A stretch of 64,000 nt of DNA from Lacinutrix sp. MedPE-SW (lineage in GTDB: Bacteria; Bacteroidota; Bacteroidia; Flavobacteriales; Flavobacteriaceae). Below, piece after piece: positions 1 through 9,449 of this stretch. Below the pieces are notes generated by a model, which was given only the letters and a program-made list of their open reading frames with translations, made no database searches and was not told where the DNA came from. The stretch is from positions 1 to 64,000 of the forward strand of contig NZ_MPCX01000002.1 in assembly GCF_001874145.1 (NCBI RefSeq), in the 5' to 3' direction. The translations under genes and the position numbers were made by a program. Every line of letters begins with the position of its first letter. The first letter of the stretch is position 1.

Positions 1-1
1 C

Positions 2-241
2 GCGACATCTCACACAGATATAAGAGCATCAAACAAATATAATGATGCATTATCAGACCGAAGAGCTAAAACAACAGTACAATACATTATATCAAAAGGT
101 ATAGACGCTACAAGAATCTCTGGAGCAGGAAAAGGAGAAAGAGAATTAGCAGTAGACTGTGGTACTAATTGTACAGAAGAGCAACACCAATTAAACCGTA
201 GAAGTGAGTTTAAAATTTTAAGTGGTGGACCTAAAAAATAA
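2..241 (+). CDS. OmpA-family protein, C-terminal end (5' truncated by window edge)
   Basis: Only the last 79 residues are in the window; the frame is open to the left edge. The segment is the end of an OmpA-like peptidoglycan-binding domain: SHTDIRAS near the start, YNDALSDRRAKTTVQYI in the middle, then GIDATRISGAGKGE and a closing NRRSEFKI. In this family the Asp and the first Arg of the SHTD...LSxRRA module hold the diaminopimelate of peptidoglycan. A small Cys-containing insertion (DCGTNCTEEQH) precedes the NRR motif, common in the flavobacterial OmpA group. The gene ends just before a strong hairpin terminator. What the missing N-terminal part is (barrel, TPR/PD40 repeats, or other) cannot be told. 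The OmpA assignment is firm, the full-length architecture unknown. Confidence 0.85.
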   Translation, partial: ATSHTDIRASNKYNDALSDRRAKTTVQYIISKGIDATRISGAGKGERELAVDCGTNCTEEQHQLNRRSEFKILSGGPKK

Positions 242-313
242 CAATATAAACCACTAGAAAAAACATGCAATAACTAACTAAACTTGCAATAATTACCTAG
301 TAAAAACAAAAAT

Positions 314-339
314 GCCGCAACTTACGTTGCGGCTTTTTT
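314..339 (+). terminator. Intrinsic terminator after OmpA-family gene
   Basis: An 8-bp perfect stem GCCGCAAC / GTTGCGGC (314-321 with 326-333) with a TTAC loop is followed by six T. It lies 72 bp after the stop at 241 and closes that gene ahead of the oxidoreductase at 378. Confidence 0.9.
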
Positions 340-377
340 AATATATAAACTAACACATAATATAGTAACTTAGCAAT

Positions 378-1490
378 ATGAATTTATCGTACTGGGAAAT
401 AAAAACATGGTTAACTAACATAGATTACACAATAGTTGGAAGTGGAATTGTAGGTATAAACTGTGCTTTACAATTAAGAAACCGTTTTCCAAAAGCTAAA
501 ATTTTAATTTTAGAAAAAGGAATTTTACCACAAGGAGCAAGTACAAAAAATGCTGGATTTGCTTGTTTTGGAAGTTTAAGCGAAATTATAGACGACCTTA
601 ACTCTCATACTAAAATTGAAGTAATAAATTTAATAAAGAAAAGAATTAAAGGTCTTAATTTATTAAGGGAGACACTTAGTGACAAAGCTATTGACTATCA
701 AAACAATGGTGGCTTTGAATTGTTTAGTAAGCAAGACAATAAATTATTACAAGATTGCTTGGATAGAAGAAATGAAATAAACACACTATTAAACCCAATA
801 TTTAATCAAGACATATTTAAAATTCAAAAAAATAGTTTTGGTTTTAAAAATATTGAAGAGCATTATATTTTCAATGCTTTTGAAGGTCAAATAGATACTG
901 GTAAAATGATGAATGCTTTGTTAAAAAAAGCACAGATAAACGATATTAAAATTTTAAATAATATTCAAATTGAAGAATATGTGACAACCAATTCTTTAGT
1001 TAAAATAAAAACAAACCAAGTAGACTTTAATACTTCAAAACTATTGATAGCCACAAACGGTTTTGCTTCAAGACTAATTAATGAGAAAGTTGAGCCAGCA
1101 AGAGCACAAGTTTTAATTACAAAACCAATAAAGAATTTAAAAATAAAAGGTACTTTTCATTTAGATAAAGGATATTATTATTTTAGAAATATAGAAAACA
1201 GAATACTATTTGGAGGCGGAAGAAATTTAGATTTTAAAACTGAAAACACAAGTGTATTTGGACAAACAGAAGTTATTCAAAACAAACTAGAAACACTTTT
1301 AAAAACTACTATTCTACCAAATACATCTTTTGAAATAGCACATCGCTGGAGTGGCATTATGGGTATTGGCAAACAAAAAAAACCCATTGTAAAACAAATA
1401 GAGAATAATGTTTACTGTGGCATAAGATTAGGAGGCATGGGAGTTGCAATAGGTAGCTTGGTTGGTAAAGAATTAGCAGATTTAGTTTAA
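378..1490 (+). CDS. FAD-dependent oxidoreductase of the D-amino acid oxidase (DAO) family
   Basis: Predicted 370-residue soluble flavoenzyme. A Rossmann FAD motif lies near residues 17-30 (TIVGSGIVGINCAL), followed by the acidic end of the second strand (ILEKG), the DAO-type segment GASTKNAGFAC and a C-terminal FAD-binding end (GGMGVAIGSLVGKELA). Members of this fold oxidise amines or amino acids to imines; which substrate is used here cannot be read from the sequence. ATG at 378 is the only good start and gives the usual family length. The stop is directly followed by the ATG of the GreA-like gene at 1491, so the two are almost certainly co-transcribed. That pairing is recalled from other Flavobacteriaceae but does not explain the function. 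Confidence 0.8.
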   Translation: MNLSYWEIKTWLTNIDYTIVGSGIVGINCALQLRNRFPKAKILILEKGILPQGASTKNAGFACFGSLSEIIDDLNSHTKIEVINLIKKRIKGLNLLRETLSDKAIDYQNNGGFELFSKQDNKLLQDCLDRRNEINTLLNPIFNQDIFKIQKNSFGFKNIEEHYIFNAFEGQIDTGKMMNALLKKAQINDIKILNNIQIEEYVTTNSLVKIKTNQVDFNTSKLLIATNGFASRLINEKVEPARAQVLITKPIKNLKIKGTFHLDKGYYYFRNIENRILFGGGRNLDFKTENTSVFGQTEVIQNKLETLLKTTILPNTSFEIAHRWSGIMGIGKQKKPIVKQIENNVYCGIRLGGMGVAIGSLVGKELADLV

Positions 1491-1940
1491 ATGAAAATAA
1501 AAGAACAGCTCTATAAACAATGTAAAAGTTTTATTGAAAACCGCTTAAAAACAGTACAAGAAACTATAGCCGGTATTCAAGAATCACTACTATCTGAAAC
1601 TAAAAGTAGTGCAGGAGACAAACATGAAACTGGTAGAGCAATGCTACAATTAGAGCGTGAAAAAGCGGGTAAGCAATTAGCCGAAATTCAAAAAACAAAT
1701 TTAATTTTAAGTAAAATAGATTACCAAAAAAGCGCTAATAAAGTTAGCCTAGGTAGCATAATTTACACAAATAAAGTAAACTATTTTATAGCAATTAGTG
1801 CCGGTGTTATTGAGTATAATAATGAGAGCTTTTATGCCATATCTGCAAATACACCAATTGCACAACTTTTAATGTCTAAAGTTGAAGGTGACACTGTTGC
1901 TTTTAGAGATAATAATTTTACAATCACCAAAGTACTATAG
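1491..1940 (+). CDS. GreA/GreB-like protein (flavobacterial, often mislabelled 3-oxoacyl-ACP synthase)
   Basis: A 149-residue protein with an N-terminal helical half (about 1-75, charged, coiled-coil-like, with SSAGDKHETGRAMLQLE) and a small beta-rich C-terminal half. This is the layout of the transcript cleavage factors GreA/GreB and their relatives: a coiled-coil finger plus an FKBP-like domain. Similar short flavobacterial proteins carry the label 3-oxoacyl-ACP synthase in databases, but nothing here resembles a thiolase fold; the name should not be propagated. It begins at the base after the oxidoreductase stop, so translation is probably coupled. An RNA polymerase secondary-channel role is inference from fold only; the canonical acidic tip of GreA is not clearly present. 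Confidence 0.6.
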   Translation: MKIKEQLYKQCKSFIENRLKTVQETIAGIQESLLSETKSSAGDKHETGRAMLQLEREKAGKQLAEIQKTNLILSKIDYQKSANKVSLGSIIYTNKVNYFIAISAGVIEYNNESFYAISANTPIAQLLMSKVEGDTVAFRDNNFTITKVL

Positions 1941-1945
1941 TTTAT

Positions 1946-2854
1946 TTACTCTGTTTTTAAGCAAACCTCCTTTTGAATTTCAAGTGCTGTATCATGTTCA
2001 AAAAAAATAGTTTCATCATTTAAAACAGCTTCAATTAAATAGTGATTTCCTTTAAAATAATTTTTTAAAACCAAAGCTCTAATGTTTGAAACCTCAACAA
2101 CTTTTATTTGGTGCGCATAAATAATTTTTTTATTTATAACATTAAACTCTCCAAAAAATGAAGCTATTAAAGGTGTTTTAGGGTTTTCAAATAAAGCTTT
2201 TGGTGTACTATTTTCTTCAATGCTTTTATTGTTTAACACCAGCAACCTATCTGCAAAACCAAGCACATCTTCTTTATCGTGAGTTGCCATAACACAAGCT
2301 ATATTATTTTCTTTTAAATATTTAAAAACATTACGCCTAAGGCTTTGCTTTTTAAAGTTATCTATATGACTAAAAGGCTCATCTAACAAAAGTATTTCTG
2401 GCTTTTTAGCTAATGCTCTAGCTAAAGCCACACGTTGTTTTTGCCCGCCACTTAATAGTTTTACTTTAGTATTTGCAAACGCATTTAACTCTACAACATT
2501 TATTAACTGGTCAACCCTTTCTTTTTTTTCCTTTTTATAAAAATTAGAAAGGTGTTTACCTATATTTTCTGCAACAGAAATAAATGGCATTAACTCAAAC
2601 TCTTGAGCAACATATTTTATAAAATCGTAACCAATTACAAGATTAAATTTTGGACCTAAAATTTGAGTGTTGTTCCAAAATATTTCACCATTATTTAAAT
2701 CGTATTCTCCACGAAGTGTTTTAAGTAAAGTACTTTTACCAGAACCACTTTCTCCAATAATAGCAATACACTCTCCAGCATTAACTGTGAATGAGAGATT
2801 ATTTAAAACAGTGTTTTTATTATATGAAAAAGAAAGGTTTTTTACGTCTAGCAT
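1946..2854 (-). CDS. ABC transporter ATP-binding protein
   Basis: A complete ABC ATPase: Walker A GESGSGKST, Q-loop region YVAQEFEL, signature LSGGQKQRVALARAL, Walker B EILLLDEPF followed by SHID, and H-loop ATHDKED. A C-terminal extension of about 70 residues follows the nucleotide-binding core, in the manner of importer ATPases of the PotA/FbpC/ThiQ type. The start is set at ATG 2854 (MLDVKNLSF); the longer reading from a GTG at 2878 adds eight residues with no homology. No permease or binding-protein gene lies next to it, so the cargo cannot be assigned. It converges on the GreA-like gene, 5 bp between stops. Confidence 0.85.
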   Translation of the reverse strand: MLDVKNLSFSYNKNTVLNNLSFTVNAGECIAIIGESGSGKSTLLKTLRGEYDLNNGEIFWNNTQILGPKFNLVIGYDFIKYVAQEFELMPFISVAENIGKHLSNFYKKEKKERVDQLINVVELNAFANTKVKLLSGGQKQRVALARALAKKPEILLLDEPFSHIDNFKKQSLRRNVFKYLKENNIACVMATHDKEDVLGFADRLLVLNNKSIEENSTPKALFENPKTPLIASFFGEFNVINKKIIYAHQIKVVEVSNIRALVLKNYFKGNHYLIEAVLNDETIFFEHDTALEIQKEVCLKTE

Positions 2855-2872
2855 ATTGTAAATATAACAAGA

Positions 2873-2898
2873 CCTCACAGGTAATAAAACTTGTGAGG
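2873..2898 (-). terminator. Hairpin between prolyl oligopeptidase and ABC ATPase genes (weak terminator candidate)
   Basis: Inverted repeat CCTCACA / TGTGAGG (2873-2879 with 2892-2898) just downstream of the oligopeptidase stop at 2922. Reading leftward the following tract is only moderately T-rich, so it may attenuate rather than fully terminate. It could also act as leader structure for the ABC gene that starts at 2854. Confidence 0.35.
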
Positions 2899-2921
2899 CC
2901 TAAATATAATATTAAGTGTTT

Positions 2922-5087
2922 TTAATCTTTAAATTCTTCTTTCATTTTACTTGGTAGTACATCGAATCCCATATTATATAATGTAAAGCCATAAATATCT
3001 GCATATTGTTCTATGGTTTTACTAACAGGAGTTCCTGCACCATGTCCTGCATCTGTTTCTATGCGAATAAGTGTTGGATTATTTCCTGCTTGTTTGCTTT
3101 GTAATTCTGCCGCAAATTTAAAACTGTGTGCTGGCACTACTCTATCATCATGATCACCTGTAGTTACAAGTGTTGCTGGGTATTGAACACCTTCTTTTAT
3201 ATTGTGCAACGGCGAATATCCTTTTAAATAATCAAACATTTCTTTGTTGTCTTCTGCAGTACCATAATCGTACGCCCAACCTGCTCCAGCTGTAAATGTG
3301 TGGTAACGTAACATGTCTAACACACCAACTGCTGGCAATGCTACTTTCATTAAATCTGGACGTTGTGTCATTGTCGCTCCAACTAATAAACCACCGTTAG
3401 AACCACCACGAATTGCTAAATAATTAGATGATGTATAATTGTTATCGATTAGGTATTCCGCAGCAGCGATAAAATCATCAAATACATTTTGCTTTTTTAA
3501 TTGTGTACCTGCATCATGCCATTCTTTTCCATATTCTCCACCACCACGAAGATTAGGAACAGCATAAACACCACCTTGCTCCATCCAAACAGCATTTGTA
3601 ATACTAAAGCTTGGTGTTAAGCTTATGTTGAAACCTCCATAACCATATAAAATTGTTGGGTTCTTTCCGTTTAATTCTAATCCTTTTTTATGTGTTATAA
3701 TCATAGGTATTTTTGTACCGTCTTTAGATGTATAAAATACTTGATTACTTTCATAATCTTCTGGATTAAAGTCTATTGTTGGTTTTCTAAATAACTTTGA
3801 TGTTCCTGCTTCTATATTATATTTATATATACTTCCAGGTGTAACATAGTTTGTAAAAGAGTAGTATAATTCTTTTTCTTCTTTTTTAGCACCAAAGCCT
3901 CCTGCACTACCAACGCCTGGTAATTTTACTTCTCTTACTAATTTACCATTATAATCGTATTGCAAAACTTTTGAAACAGCATCTACCATGTATTCTGCAA
4001 AAAAGTAACCACCAGCAGTAGATGGACTTAAAACATTTTCTGTTTCTGGAATAAAATCTTTCCAGTTTTCTGGTGTTGGGTTTGCAGCGTCTACAGTAAC
4101 TATTTTTTTATTTGGTGCATTTAAATTAGTTACTAGAAACAACTTACTGCCTTCGTTTTCTATTAAATAGGTATCGCTATCTGTATTTCCTAAAATTTCT
4201 ACTAATGGCTTATTTGGGTTTTCTAAATCTTTTATATAAAGTTTATTTCCAGATGTTGATGTTTTTGGACTTATTAATAAATAACGGTCGTCTTCTGTTA
4301 CGCCACCGTAAACGTATCTATGTTTTTCTTCTGGTGTATTACCAAAAACTAATTTATCTTCTTTTTGAGGTGTCCCTAACTTATGGTAATACATTTTATG
4401 TTGGTCTGTTTTTGCAGATAACTCACTCCCTTTTGGCTTATCGTAACTTGAGTAATAAAACCCTTCGTTTTTATACCAAGACATACCGCTAAACTTAACA
4501 TCTACTATAGTGTCTTCTATTATTTCTTTTGTTTCGGTATTCATTATCAAAATTTTTCTCCAGTCGCTTCCTCCTTCAGAAATAGCGTAAGCCATAATTT
4601 TCCCGTTCTTAGAGAAACTTGTACCTCCTAAAGAAATAGTACCATCGTCTTTAAATGTATTTGGATCTAAAAATACAGTTGCCGTTTTTGGGTCTTCACC
4701 AGTTTTATAACGGTAAATTACATATTGGTTTTGTAGGCCGTTATTTTTATAAAAATAGGTGTAATCACCTTCTTTAAATGGTGCTCCAACTTTTTCGTAG
4801 TTCCATAGTTTTTCTAGTCGTGATTTTAATTCTTCACGAAAAGGTATATTATCTAAGTAACCAAATGTAGCTTTGTTTTGACTTTGTACCCATGATTTTG
4901 TTTCTTCACTCCTATCATCTTCTAGCCAACGATATGGATCTTTTACCTCTGTACCAAAGTAATTATTTACAGTATCTACTGTTTTTGTTTCTGGATAGTT
5001 TACAGTAATTTCTTTTCTAGATTTTTCTTCTTCTTTACAAGACATTATTACTAATAGTATTATTAAGCTAAATGCTACTTTTTTCAT
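2922..5087 (-). CDS. Prolyl oligopeptidase family serine peptidase (S9A), lipoprotein
   Basis: Cleaves short proline-containing peptides. The 721-residue precursor has a lipoprotein signal (hydrophobic stretch ending VIMSC, lipid-modified Cys about residue 17) followed by an acidic/charged tether, so it is exported and anchored rather than cytosolic. Residues roughly 35-440 form the seven-bladed propeller typical of S9A; the alpha/beta-hydrolase domain follows. The nucleophile is Ser563 in RGGSNGG, the acid lies in GDHDDRVVP, and the His in AGHGAGTP near residue 680. All three triad elements are intact. Flavobacteria commonly carry such periplasmic prolyl peptidases for protein scavenging. 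The ATG at 5087 directly precedes the signal peptide. Confidence 0.95.
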   Translation of the reverse strand: MKKVAFSLIILLVIMSCKEEEKSRKEITVNYPETKTVDTVNNYFGTEVKDPYRWLEDDRSEETKSWVQSQNKATFGYLDNIPFREELKSRLEKLWNYEKVGAPFKEGDYTYFYKNNGLQNQYVIYRYKTGEDPKTATVFLDPNTFKDDGTISLGGTSFSKNGKIMAYAISEGGSDWRKILIMNTETKEIIEDTIVDVKFSGMSWYKNEGFYYSSYDKPKGSELSAKTDQHKMYYHKLGTPQKEDKLVFGNTPEEKHRYVYGGVTEDDRYLLISPKTSTSGNKLYIKDLENPNKPLVEILGNTDSDTYLIENEGSKLFLVTNLNAPNKKIVTVDAANPTPENWKDFIPETENVLSPSTAGGYFFAEYMVDAVSKVLQYDYNGKLVREVKLPGVGSAGGFGAKKEEKELYYSFTNYVTPGSIYKYNIEAGTSKLFRKPTIDFNPEDYESNQVFYTSKDGTKIPMIITHKKGLELNGKNPTILYGYGGFNISLTPSFSITNAVWMEQGGVYAVPNLRGGGEYGKEWHDAGTQLKKQNVFDDFIAAAEYLIDNNYTSSNYLAIRGGSNGGLLVGATMTQRPDLMKVALPAVGVLDMLRYHTFTAGAGWAYDYGTAEDNKEMFDYLKGYSPLHNIKEGVQYPATLVTTGDHDDRVVPAHSFKFAAELQSKQAGNNPTLIRIETDAGHGAGTPVSKTIEQYADIYGFTLYNMGFDVLPSKMKEEFKD

Positions 5088-5120
5088 AGGTATTTGTTTT
5101 TATATTCTATAAAAATAAAC

Positions 5121-5150
5121 AAAAAAGCGTTTACTTATGTAGTAAACGCT
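5121..5150 (-). terminator. Intrinsic terminator of asd
   Basis: A 10-bp perfect stem AGCGTTTACT / AGTAAACGCT (5126-5135 with 5141-5150), 5-nt loop. Leftward the stem is followed by a T run (A run 5121-5125 on the plus strand), right after the asd stop at 5181; T's on the other side make it usable in both directions. Confidence 0.9.
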
Positions 5151-5180
5151 TTTTGTATGCATAAGCTTTAAGATTAAAAG

Positions 5181-6170
5181 CTATATAAGATTATTTTTTA
5201 CCAAGTATTCTGCAATTTGTACTGTATTTGTTGCAGCTCCTTTTCTTAAATTATCACTAACAACCCACATATTTAATGTGTTTGGTAATGATCCATCACG
5301 ACGCAAACGCCCAACAAAAACATCATCTTTCCCATTTGCATATAATGGCATTGGGTAGGTATTAACATCTACATTATCTTGTAGTGTTACACCATCTGTA
5401 GCATTTAATATTTCTCTTACTTCGGTTAAATTAAAATCGTTTTCAAACTCTACATTTATAGCTTCACTATGTCCACCAGAAGTAGGAATTCTTACTGCTG
5501 TAGCTGTTACAGCTATTGATTTATCGTCAAGAATTTTTTGTGTTTCACGCACTAGTTTCATTTCTTCTTTTGTGTATCCGTTTTCTTCGAAAACATCGCA
5601 ATGTGGAATTGCATTTTTATGAATTGGATAAGGATAGGCCATTTCACCTTTAACTCCTGCCATTTCGTTTTCTAATTGTTTAACAGCTTTAACTCCTGTT
5701 CCTGAAATAGATTGGTATGTAGAAACAACAATACGTTTTATTTTATATTTTTTATGAAGCGGCGCTAGTGCCATTACCATTTGTATAGTAGAGCAATTAG
5801 GGTTTGCTATAATTTTATCGGTTTTTGAAAGGTTTGTAGCATTTATTTCTGGTACTACTAATTTTTTGTCTTGATCCATTCTCCATGCTGAAGAATTATC
5901 TATAACTGTTGTACCTACAGCTGCAAACTTTGGCGCCCATTCTAAAGATGTGTTTCCGCCTGCTGAAAATAAAGCTACATCAGGTTTTTTTGCTACAGCG
6001 TCTTCCATACTAACAATAGTATGTTCTTGGCTTTTAAAAGTGATTTTTTTACCTACAGATCTTTCTGATGCTACAGGTATAAACTCTGTGATTTCAAAAT
6101 TACGTTCCTCAAGAACTTTACGCATTACTTCACCTACCATTCCAGTGACTCCTACTACGGCTAATTTCAT
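5181..6170 (-). CDS. asd: Aspartate-semialdehyde dehydrogenase
   Basis: Reduces aspartyl-4-phosphate to aspartate semialdehyde with NADPH, the branch step to lysine/diaminopimelate, threonine and methionine. The 329-residue protein shows the N-terminal nucleotide motif VVGVTGMVGEVM, the catalytic cysteine in ANPNCSTIQM (about residue 125), and the substrate-binding RIPTSGGHSEA with the catalytic His. Length is normal for the bacterial enzyme. It is a single-gene unit: a terminator lies on each side, and a -7-type box TAGCTTTG (6226-6233, minus strand) sits 56 bp upstream, without a recognisable -33 partner. Confidence 0.97.
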   Translation of the reverse strand: MKLAVVGVTGMVGEVMRKVLEERNFEITEFIPVASERSVGKKITFKSQEHTIVSMEDAVAKKPDVALFSAGGNTSLEWAPKFAAVGTTVIDNSSAWRMDQDKKLVVPEINATNLSKTDKIIANPNCSTIQMVMALAPLHKKYKIKRIVVSTYQSISGTGVKAVKQLENEMAGVKGEMAYPYPIHKNAIPHCDVFEENGYTKEEMKLVRETQKILDDKSIAVTATAVRIPTSGGHSEAINVEFENDFNLTEVREILNATDGVTLQDNVDVNTYPMPLYANGKDDVFVGRLRRDGSLPNTLNMWVVSDNLRKGAATNTVQIAEYLVKNNLI

Positions 6171-6292
6171 AAAAATTTAATTTTTCAATTTCTAGTATTA
6201 CAGAAATTTTTTTGATATTAATTTACAAAGCTATTGTATTTCTTGTTTTTAAGTTTAAAAAATACATTAATTTTTTCACAAAAAAAGGCATT

Positions 6293-6329
6293 AAAAAAAC
6301 CGGTTTTATAATTTAAAACCGGTTTTTTT
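6293..6329 (-). terminator. Intrinsic terminator of mscL
   Basis: Stem CCGGTTTTA / TAAAACCGG (6300-6308 with 6314-6322), loop 5 nt, flanked by an A run on the left and a T run on the right. It follows the mscL stop (6349) on the minus strand and is symmetrical, so it can also stop rightward transcription. Confidence 0.9.
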
Positions 6330-6348
6330 ATTTTTATTATAATTTAGA

Positions 6349-6750
6349 TTACTTTTTTAATAAGTCTCTAATTTCTGCTAATAAATCATTATCTGATGGT
6401 CCAGAAGGTGCTGGAGCCGGCGCTGGCTTTTTCATTTTATTATATGCTTTAACAATCATGAACATTACAAATCCAATAATTACTAAACTAATAATAGCGT
6501 TTACCCATATTCCCCAAGTAATTGCGTTTTCTGGTGTTACCACTTTTCCTGCCGCATCTACAACAGCTTCATCTAATACATATTTTTTGTCGGCAAAATC
6601 AACTCCTCCAGAGAAGTGACCAACTATAGGCATAATAATATTGTTTACAAATCCAGTAACAACTGCTCCTATTGCACCTGCCATTATTACTGCGACTGCA
6701 AATTCTACAACATTGCCAGTCATGATAAAATCCTTAAATTCTTTAAGCAT
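6349..6750 (-). CDS. mscL: Large-conductance mechanosensitive channel MscL
   Basis: Membrane tension-gated pore that releases solutes on osmotic downshock. The 133-residue protein has the canonical layout: amphipathic N-terminal helix MLKEFKDFIMTGNVVE, TM1 with the glycine/alanine-rich pore face (AVAVIMAGAIGAVVTGFV), a periplasmic loop (about 45-80), TM2 (IWVNAIISLVIIGFVMFMIV) and a charged C-terminal helix ending LLAEIRDLLKK. A Pro/Ala-rich linker KKPAPAPAPSGPS joins TM2 to that helix. It lies 97 bp downstream of alr on the same strand and has its own terminator. Confidence 0.97.
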   Translation of the reverse strand: MLKEFKDFIMTGNVVEFAVAVIMAGAIGAVVTGFVNNIIMPIVGHFSGGVDFADKKYVLDEAVVDAAGKVVTPENAITWGIWVNAIISLVIIGFVMFMIVKAYNKMKKPAPAPAPSGPSDNDLLAEIRDLLKK

Positions 6751-6847
6751 AATCTTTTAAATTTTTAAAGTTAGTTGAAATTAATTTCTTTCAAGATAGC
6801 TAAAATTTTAACACGATTTAACATCTGGAAGTATTACAATATTACTT

Positions 6848-7954
6848 TTATCGACAAAAAGACCTTTTTATTCGTTGAGATACCGCTGTGAGTAATTCGT
6901 AAGGTATGGTGTCAACTGTTTTGGTAAGGTTATTAATTTTATGTTTTGGACCAAAAATTATCACTTCGTCTCCTTCTTTACAGTCAATATCTGTAACGTC
7001 TACCATAATCATGTCCATACAAACATTACCTACTATGTATGCTTTTTGTTCGTTTACATAAACAAATCCTTTTCCGTTTCCATATTGTCTTCCAATGCCA
7101 TCGGCATGACCTATAGGTAGAGTTGCTGTTTTTGTAATTTTACTTGCTTTAAACGCACGGTTGTAACCTAAACTTTCTCCTGCATTTAATGTATGTATTT
7201 GAGAAATTATTGTTTTTAAAGTCGCTATAGGTATTAAGTTTTTATTGTATGCATTGTCATTACCAAATCCATAAAGGCCAATACCACATCTAACCATACT
7301 AAAATGTGCTTCGGGATAATTTAAAATTCCAGAGGTATTACTTTGGTGTAATAGTGGTTTATAATTAATGGCTTCTATTAAAGTATGTGCAAAAACTTTA
7401 AATTTATGTATTTGATTTAAAGTAAACTCTCTTTCATCAAGATCTTCGCTTGCTGCTAAATGTGAAAAAAGTGATTTTACTTTTATAGCAGCTGTTTGTT
7501 TTAATGTTGTGTTTATTGCTTCAATATCGTTAACATTAAAACCAAGTCTGTTTAACCCACTATTGTATTTTATATGTATTGGATAGTTGTTTTGTTTTAA
7601 ATTTTCCGCTACAGCGATAAAATTTTTTAATACTCTTTGAGAATAAATATTAGGTTCTAAACAATGCTCTATAATAGTTTTAAAGTTTTCTGGTTGTGGA
7701 TGTAAAACTAAAATTGGCGTCTCTATTCCTGCATCTCTTAAAGCAACACCTTCATTTGTGTAAGCAACTGCAAAATAATCTACTTTTAAAGTTTCTAAAT
7801 ATTTTGCAATCTCTACAGCATCACTACCATACGCAAAAGCTTTTACTACAGCTAGAAATTTAGTGTCTTTAGAAAGTTTAGATTTTATATAGTCTACATT
7901 ATGTTTTAATGCTTTTAAATCTATTTCTAGTGTAGTTTCGTGCGCTTTAGGCAT
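6848..7954 (-). CDS. alr: Alanine racemase
   Basis: PLP enzyme that interconverts L- and D-alanine for peptidoglycan. Counting from the chosen start, the PLP-binding lysine is Lys38 in AVVKAFAYG (the usual motif is KANAYG, so Asn is replaced by Phe), and the second catalytic Tyr is in SLGYNRAF. The [10 protein letters not shown] strand in the C-terminal beta domain is typical. Start chosen at ATG 7954 ([12 protein letters not shown]): it matches the family N-terminus and overlaps the tdk stop by 8 bp. A start at 7993 would overlap tdk by 47 bp and add 13 unconserved residues. Overlap with tdk implies translational coupling. Confidence 0.95.
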   Translation of the reverse strand: MPKAHETTLEIDLKALKHNVDYIKSKLSKDTKFLAVVKAFAYGSDAVEIAKYLETLKVDYFAVAYTNEGVALRDAGIETPILVLHPQPENFKTIIEHCLEPNIYSQRVLKNFIAVAENLKQNNYPIHIKYNSGLNRLGFNVNDIEAINTTLKQTAAIKVKSLFSHLAASEDLDEREFTLNQIHKFKVFAHTLIEAINYKPLLHQSNTSGILNYPEAHFSMVRCGIGLYGFGNDNAYNKNLIPIATLKTIISQIHTLNAGESLGYNRAFKASKITKTATLPIGHADGIGRQYGNGKGFVYVNEQKAYIVGNVCMDMIMVDVTDIDCKEGDEVIIFGPKHKINNLTKTVDTIPYELLTAVSQRIKRSFCR

Positions 7955-8594
7955 TAGGTTTATTTTGTTTTTCTTTAAGTTCTTCTGGGTCATTCACCTT
8001 CATTGTTTTTATTTTTTCTCGTATTGTAGCTTTATAATAAGCTGCACGACTTAAAGGTTCGTATTCTTCTGTTTCACCAAGCAAAACAAGGTCTTCGCTT
8101 TTATTTTTTCTATAGCTAAATTGTGCAAGGTTTCCTGTACGCGTACACACGGCATGTACTTTTGTTACATATTCTGCTGTTGCCATAAGGTTAGGCATTG
8201 GTCCAAATGGGTTGCCTTTAAAATCCATATCTAAACCTGCAACAATTACTCGTATACCTTTATTTGCAAGATCGTTACAAACACGTACAATCTCATCATC
8301 AAAAAATTGTGCTTCGTCTATACCAACTACATCACAACCATCTGCTAGAATTGGAATATTTGCAGCTGCAGGAACTGGAGTTGAGCGTATTTCGTTAGAG
8401 TCATGAGAAACTACCATTTCATCATCATATCTTACATCTATTGCTGGTTTAAAAATTTCAACTTTTTGTTTTGCAAATTGGGCGCGTTTAAGTCTGCGAA
8501 TTAATTCTTCGGTTTTACCAGAGAACATTGAGCCACATATAACTTCAATCCAACCAAATTGTTCTTTTTGATTTACTGTATTTTCGAGAAACAT
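7947..8594 (-). CDS. tdk: Thymidine kinase (type II, TK1-like)
   Basis: Phosphorylates thymidine in the salvage pathway. The 215-residue protein has Walker A GSMFSGKT at 21-28, the catalytic Glu94 in GIDEAQFF, and the lasso-region SYRK. The structural zinc site of the TK1 family is degraded. Where relatives have C-x2-C, this protein has Cys150-T-R-Thr153. The second pair, normally in YEALC, is YEPLS with Ser182. ATP and thymidine motifs are intact, so activity is expected. It is the first gene of tdk-alr, with the alr ATG inside its last codons. A 7-bp inverted repeat (8613-8633) sits in the upstream intergenic region shared with the divergent gene at 8715. Confidence 0.95.
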   Translation of the reverse strand: MFLENTVNQKEQFGWIEVICGSMFSGKTEELIRRLKRAQFAKQKVEIFKPAIDVRYDDEMVVSHDSNEIRSTPVPAAANIPILADGCDVVGIDEAQFFDDEIVRVCNDLANKGIRVIVAGLDMDFKGNPFGPMPNLMATAEYVTKVHAVCTRTGNLAQFSYRKNKSEDLVLLGETEEYEPLSRAAYYKATIREKIKTMKVNDPEELKEKQNKPNA

Positions 8595-8612
8595 TTTGTA
8601 ATTTTAACACAC

Positions 8613-8633
8613 TAACGAAAATTATATTCGTTA
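8613..8633. promoter_or_regulatory. Inverted repeat between divergent tdk and the gene at 8715 (possible operator)
   Basis: TAACGAA-N7-TTCGTTA (8613-8619 with 8627-8633), perfect 7-bp arms, centred 29 bp upstream of the tdk start. No T run follows, so it does not look like a terminator. A regulator-binding role is inference. Confidence 0.3.
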
Positions 8634-8714
8634 ACTATAAAGGTGGCGTAAATTTAATTAAAAACAAAAGCCTAAATTGCATTAAATTCAAAAAAAAATA
8701 AAAAACATTGAGTC

Positions 8715-9449
8715 ATGAAGAAGAAGTTAGAATCAGAATTAATGAGCATTGCCCACAAGATTCTTAAACTTAAAGGTAAAGATGATATAAATAAAATGCA
8801 TGCAGAAGTTGCTGCATTATATGAAAAACTAACAGTTTTAAAATTTGCTCAAGAAAATTTTGAAGACAGTTTACCAACTATTGGAAATGACTCTTCTTTT
8901 TTTGATATGTTAGATGTTGCATTTAATAATAGAGTAAGTGATAATATTGAGGTTGACGATAGAACTTATGTAAATGTAGATGACCGTGAAGATGATGGTA
9001 TTATGGAACCTGTAATGGAAAAGATAAAAGACATGGTTGCGCAAATGCCAGAAGAGACTCAAGAAGTAGATGCTATATTTGATAAAGTAAACTCAACCAA
9101 TAAATACGAAAAAAACGATTTTAAAGATATCACTGCAGATTATAATAACATTCCTGTTTTTGATAAAGTTAGCGACATCAAGGCCAATGAAAAAAAATCT
9201 TTAAATGATAAACTAAAATCTGGTGGTTTTAACATTGGGTTAAACGATAAAATTGCTTTTATAAAACATTTATTTAACGGTGAAGCAGATGATTATAACC
9301 GTGTAATTTCTCAATTAAATACAATAGAAAGTTATAAAGAAGCCACACTTTTAATTGAAAACCAAATAAAACCAGATTATAATTCATGGGTTAATAAAGA
9401 AGAATATGCCGAACGATTTATGGAAATTATAGAGGCTAGATACAGTTAG
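8715..9449 (+). CDS. Conserved flavobacterial protein of unknown function
   Basis: Not assignable to a function. The 244-residue protein is soluble and strongly acidic in its middle (IEVDDRTYVNVDDREDDG), with no signal peptide or membrane segment. An N-terminal helical part (1-50) is followed by the acidic region, a low-complexity linker (about 125-160) and a helical C-terminal domain starting near GFNIGLNDKIAFIKHLF and ending EYAERFMEIIEARYS. The C-terminal part resembles a conserved module recalled from Bacteroidetes hypothetical proteins, where it follows a variable acidic stretch. It is divergently arranged to tdk, and transcribed alone: 326 bp without a gene follow. Real coding status is supported by codon usage like its neighbours and by length. 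Confidence 0.75.
   Translation: MKKKLESELMSIAHKILKLKGKDDINKMHAEVAALYEKLTVLKFAQENFEDSLPTIGNDSSFFDMLDVAFNNRVSDNIEVDDRTYVNVDDREDDGIMEPVMEKIKDMVAQMPEETQEVDAIFDKVNSTNKYEKNDFKDITADYNNIPVFDKVSDIKANEKKSLNDKLKSGGFNIGLNDKIAFIKHLFNGEADDYNRVISQLNTIESYKEATLLIENQIKPDYNSWVNKEEYAERFMEIIEARYS

Noticed and set aside
1491-1940. 3-oxoacyl-ACP synthase label for the GreA-like gene
   Set aside because: No thiolase-fold motifs; the layout is a coiled coil plus a small C-terminal domain.
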